From Abyssibacter sp. (GTDB lineage: Bacteria; Pseudomonadota; Gammaproteobacteria; Nevskiales; OUC007): a DNA stretch of 60,892 bases. The first letter of the stretch is position 1. Each line of letters begins with the position of its first letter. The notes under the pieces were generated by a model. It made no database searches. It saw nothing but the letters and a program-made list of their open reading frames with translations, and had not been told where the DNA came from. The DNA lies in contig JAGLCS010000010.1 of NCBI GenBank assembly GCA_023146115.1, positions 1-60,892 of the forward strand, read 5' to 3'. Below are positions 60,864-60,892 of this stretch, in pieces. Both the position numbers and the translations under genes were made by a program.

Positions 60864-60892
60864 TTGCCGACCCCGCGAGGCTTTGTAAGCAA

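Noticed and set aside
1-60892. CRISPR array
   Set aside because: No regularly spaced direct repeats and no cas gene seen anywhere in the window.

Overview
The window reads as chromosome of a gammaproteobacterium with fairly high G+C. Supporting signs are TonB/PepSY iron uptake genes, the LysR/TetR/ArsR/MerR regulators, a CopA/CopB copper cluster, and a tRNA fragment that matches the 3' end of a gammaproteobacterial-type tRNA-Arg. I cannot fix the genus. The stretch is mostly accessory: several islands lie side by side, joined by broken genes, insertion-sequence remnants and repeats.

Layout. 0.1-1.5 kb: a sterol-desaturase-family hydroxylase coupled to a DUF4345 membrane protein. 1.9-3.4 kb: a tRNA-Arg 3' fragment (probable attachment site) and a large serine recombinase that lost its catalytic domain at a perfect 28-bp inverted repeat. 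3.5-14.2 kb: a defence island with a type I restriction-modification operon (hsdR, hsdM, hsdS), a NucS-like nuclease joined to a PUA/EVE-like region, and a 1010-residue calcineurin-like phosphoesterase joined to a STAND NTPase. 14.6-22.7 kb: an ArsR regulator, a TonB receptor/PepSY iron-reductase-like operon, and two divergent oxidoreductase/regulator pairs. 22.9-25.3 kb: a TIR-TPR gene cut by an amber codon, then an IS256 transposase remnant. 25.3-33.5 kb: a metal-efflux operon (BlaI-like repressor, M56 peptidase, outer membrane factor, His-rich protein, CzcB-like, CzcA-like) flanked by imperfect direct repeats.

33.6-37.8 kb: a SIR2-HerA defence pair with a divergent PIN-like gene. 38.0-43.8 kb: a small element of unknown genes (membrane proteins, a lipoprotein, an XRE regulator, a basic DNA-binding-like protein) followed by a gene-free stretch packed with strong RNA hairpins including canonical UUCG and GCAA tetraloops. 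This is the best candidate for an undescribed system: an unclassified structured RNA of about 1.1 kb or more, read on the + strand. 43.9-46.6 kb: a mer mercury operon (merR divergent from merTPA). 46.8-51.5 kb: a two-component system with a PAP2 phosphatase and an LTA-synthase-like sulfatase. 51.9-60.0 kb: a glutaredoxin-MauE protein, an NTF2-like/PepSY pair, and a long copper operon (copA, copB, His-rich proteins, a cytochrome c fusion, a MerR/CueR-type regulator, a DUF411 protein) that starts from a MerR-type promoter. 60.1-60.9 kb: a ceramidase-family membrane protein.

Functionally the window combines phage defence with resistance to mercury, copper and divalent metals. Several genes are disrupted by single stops or frameshifts, which suggests recent decay or sequence errors. 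All assignments come from reading the sequence by eye; no database search was run.
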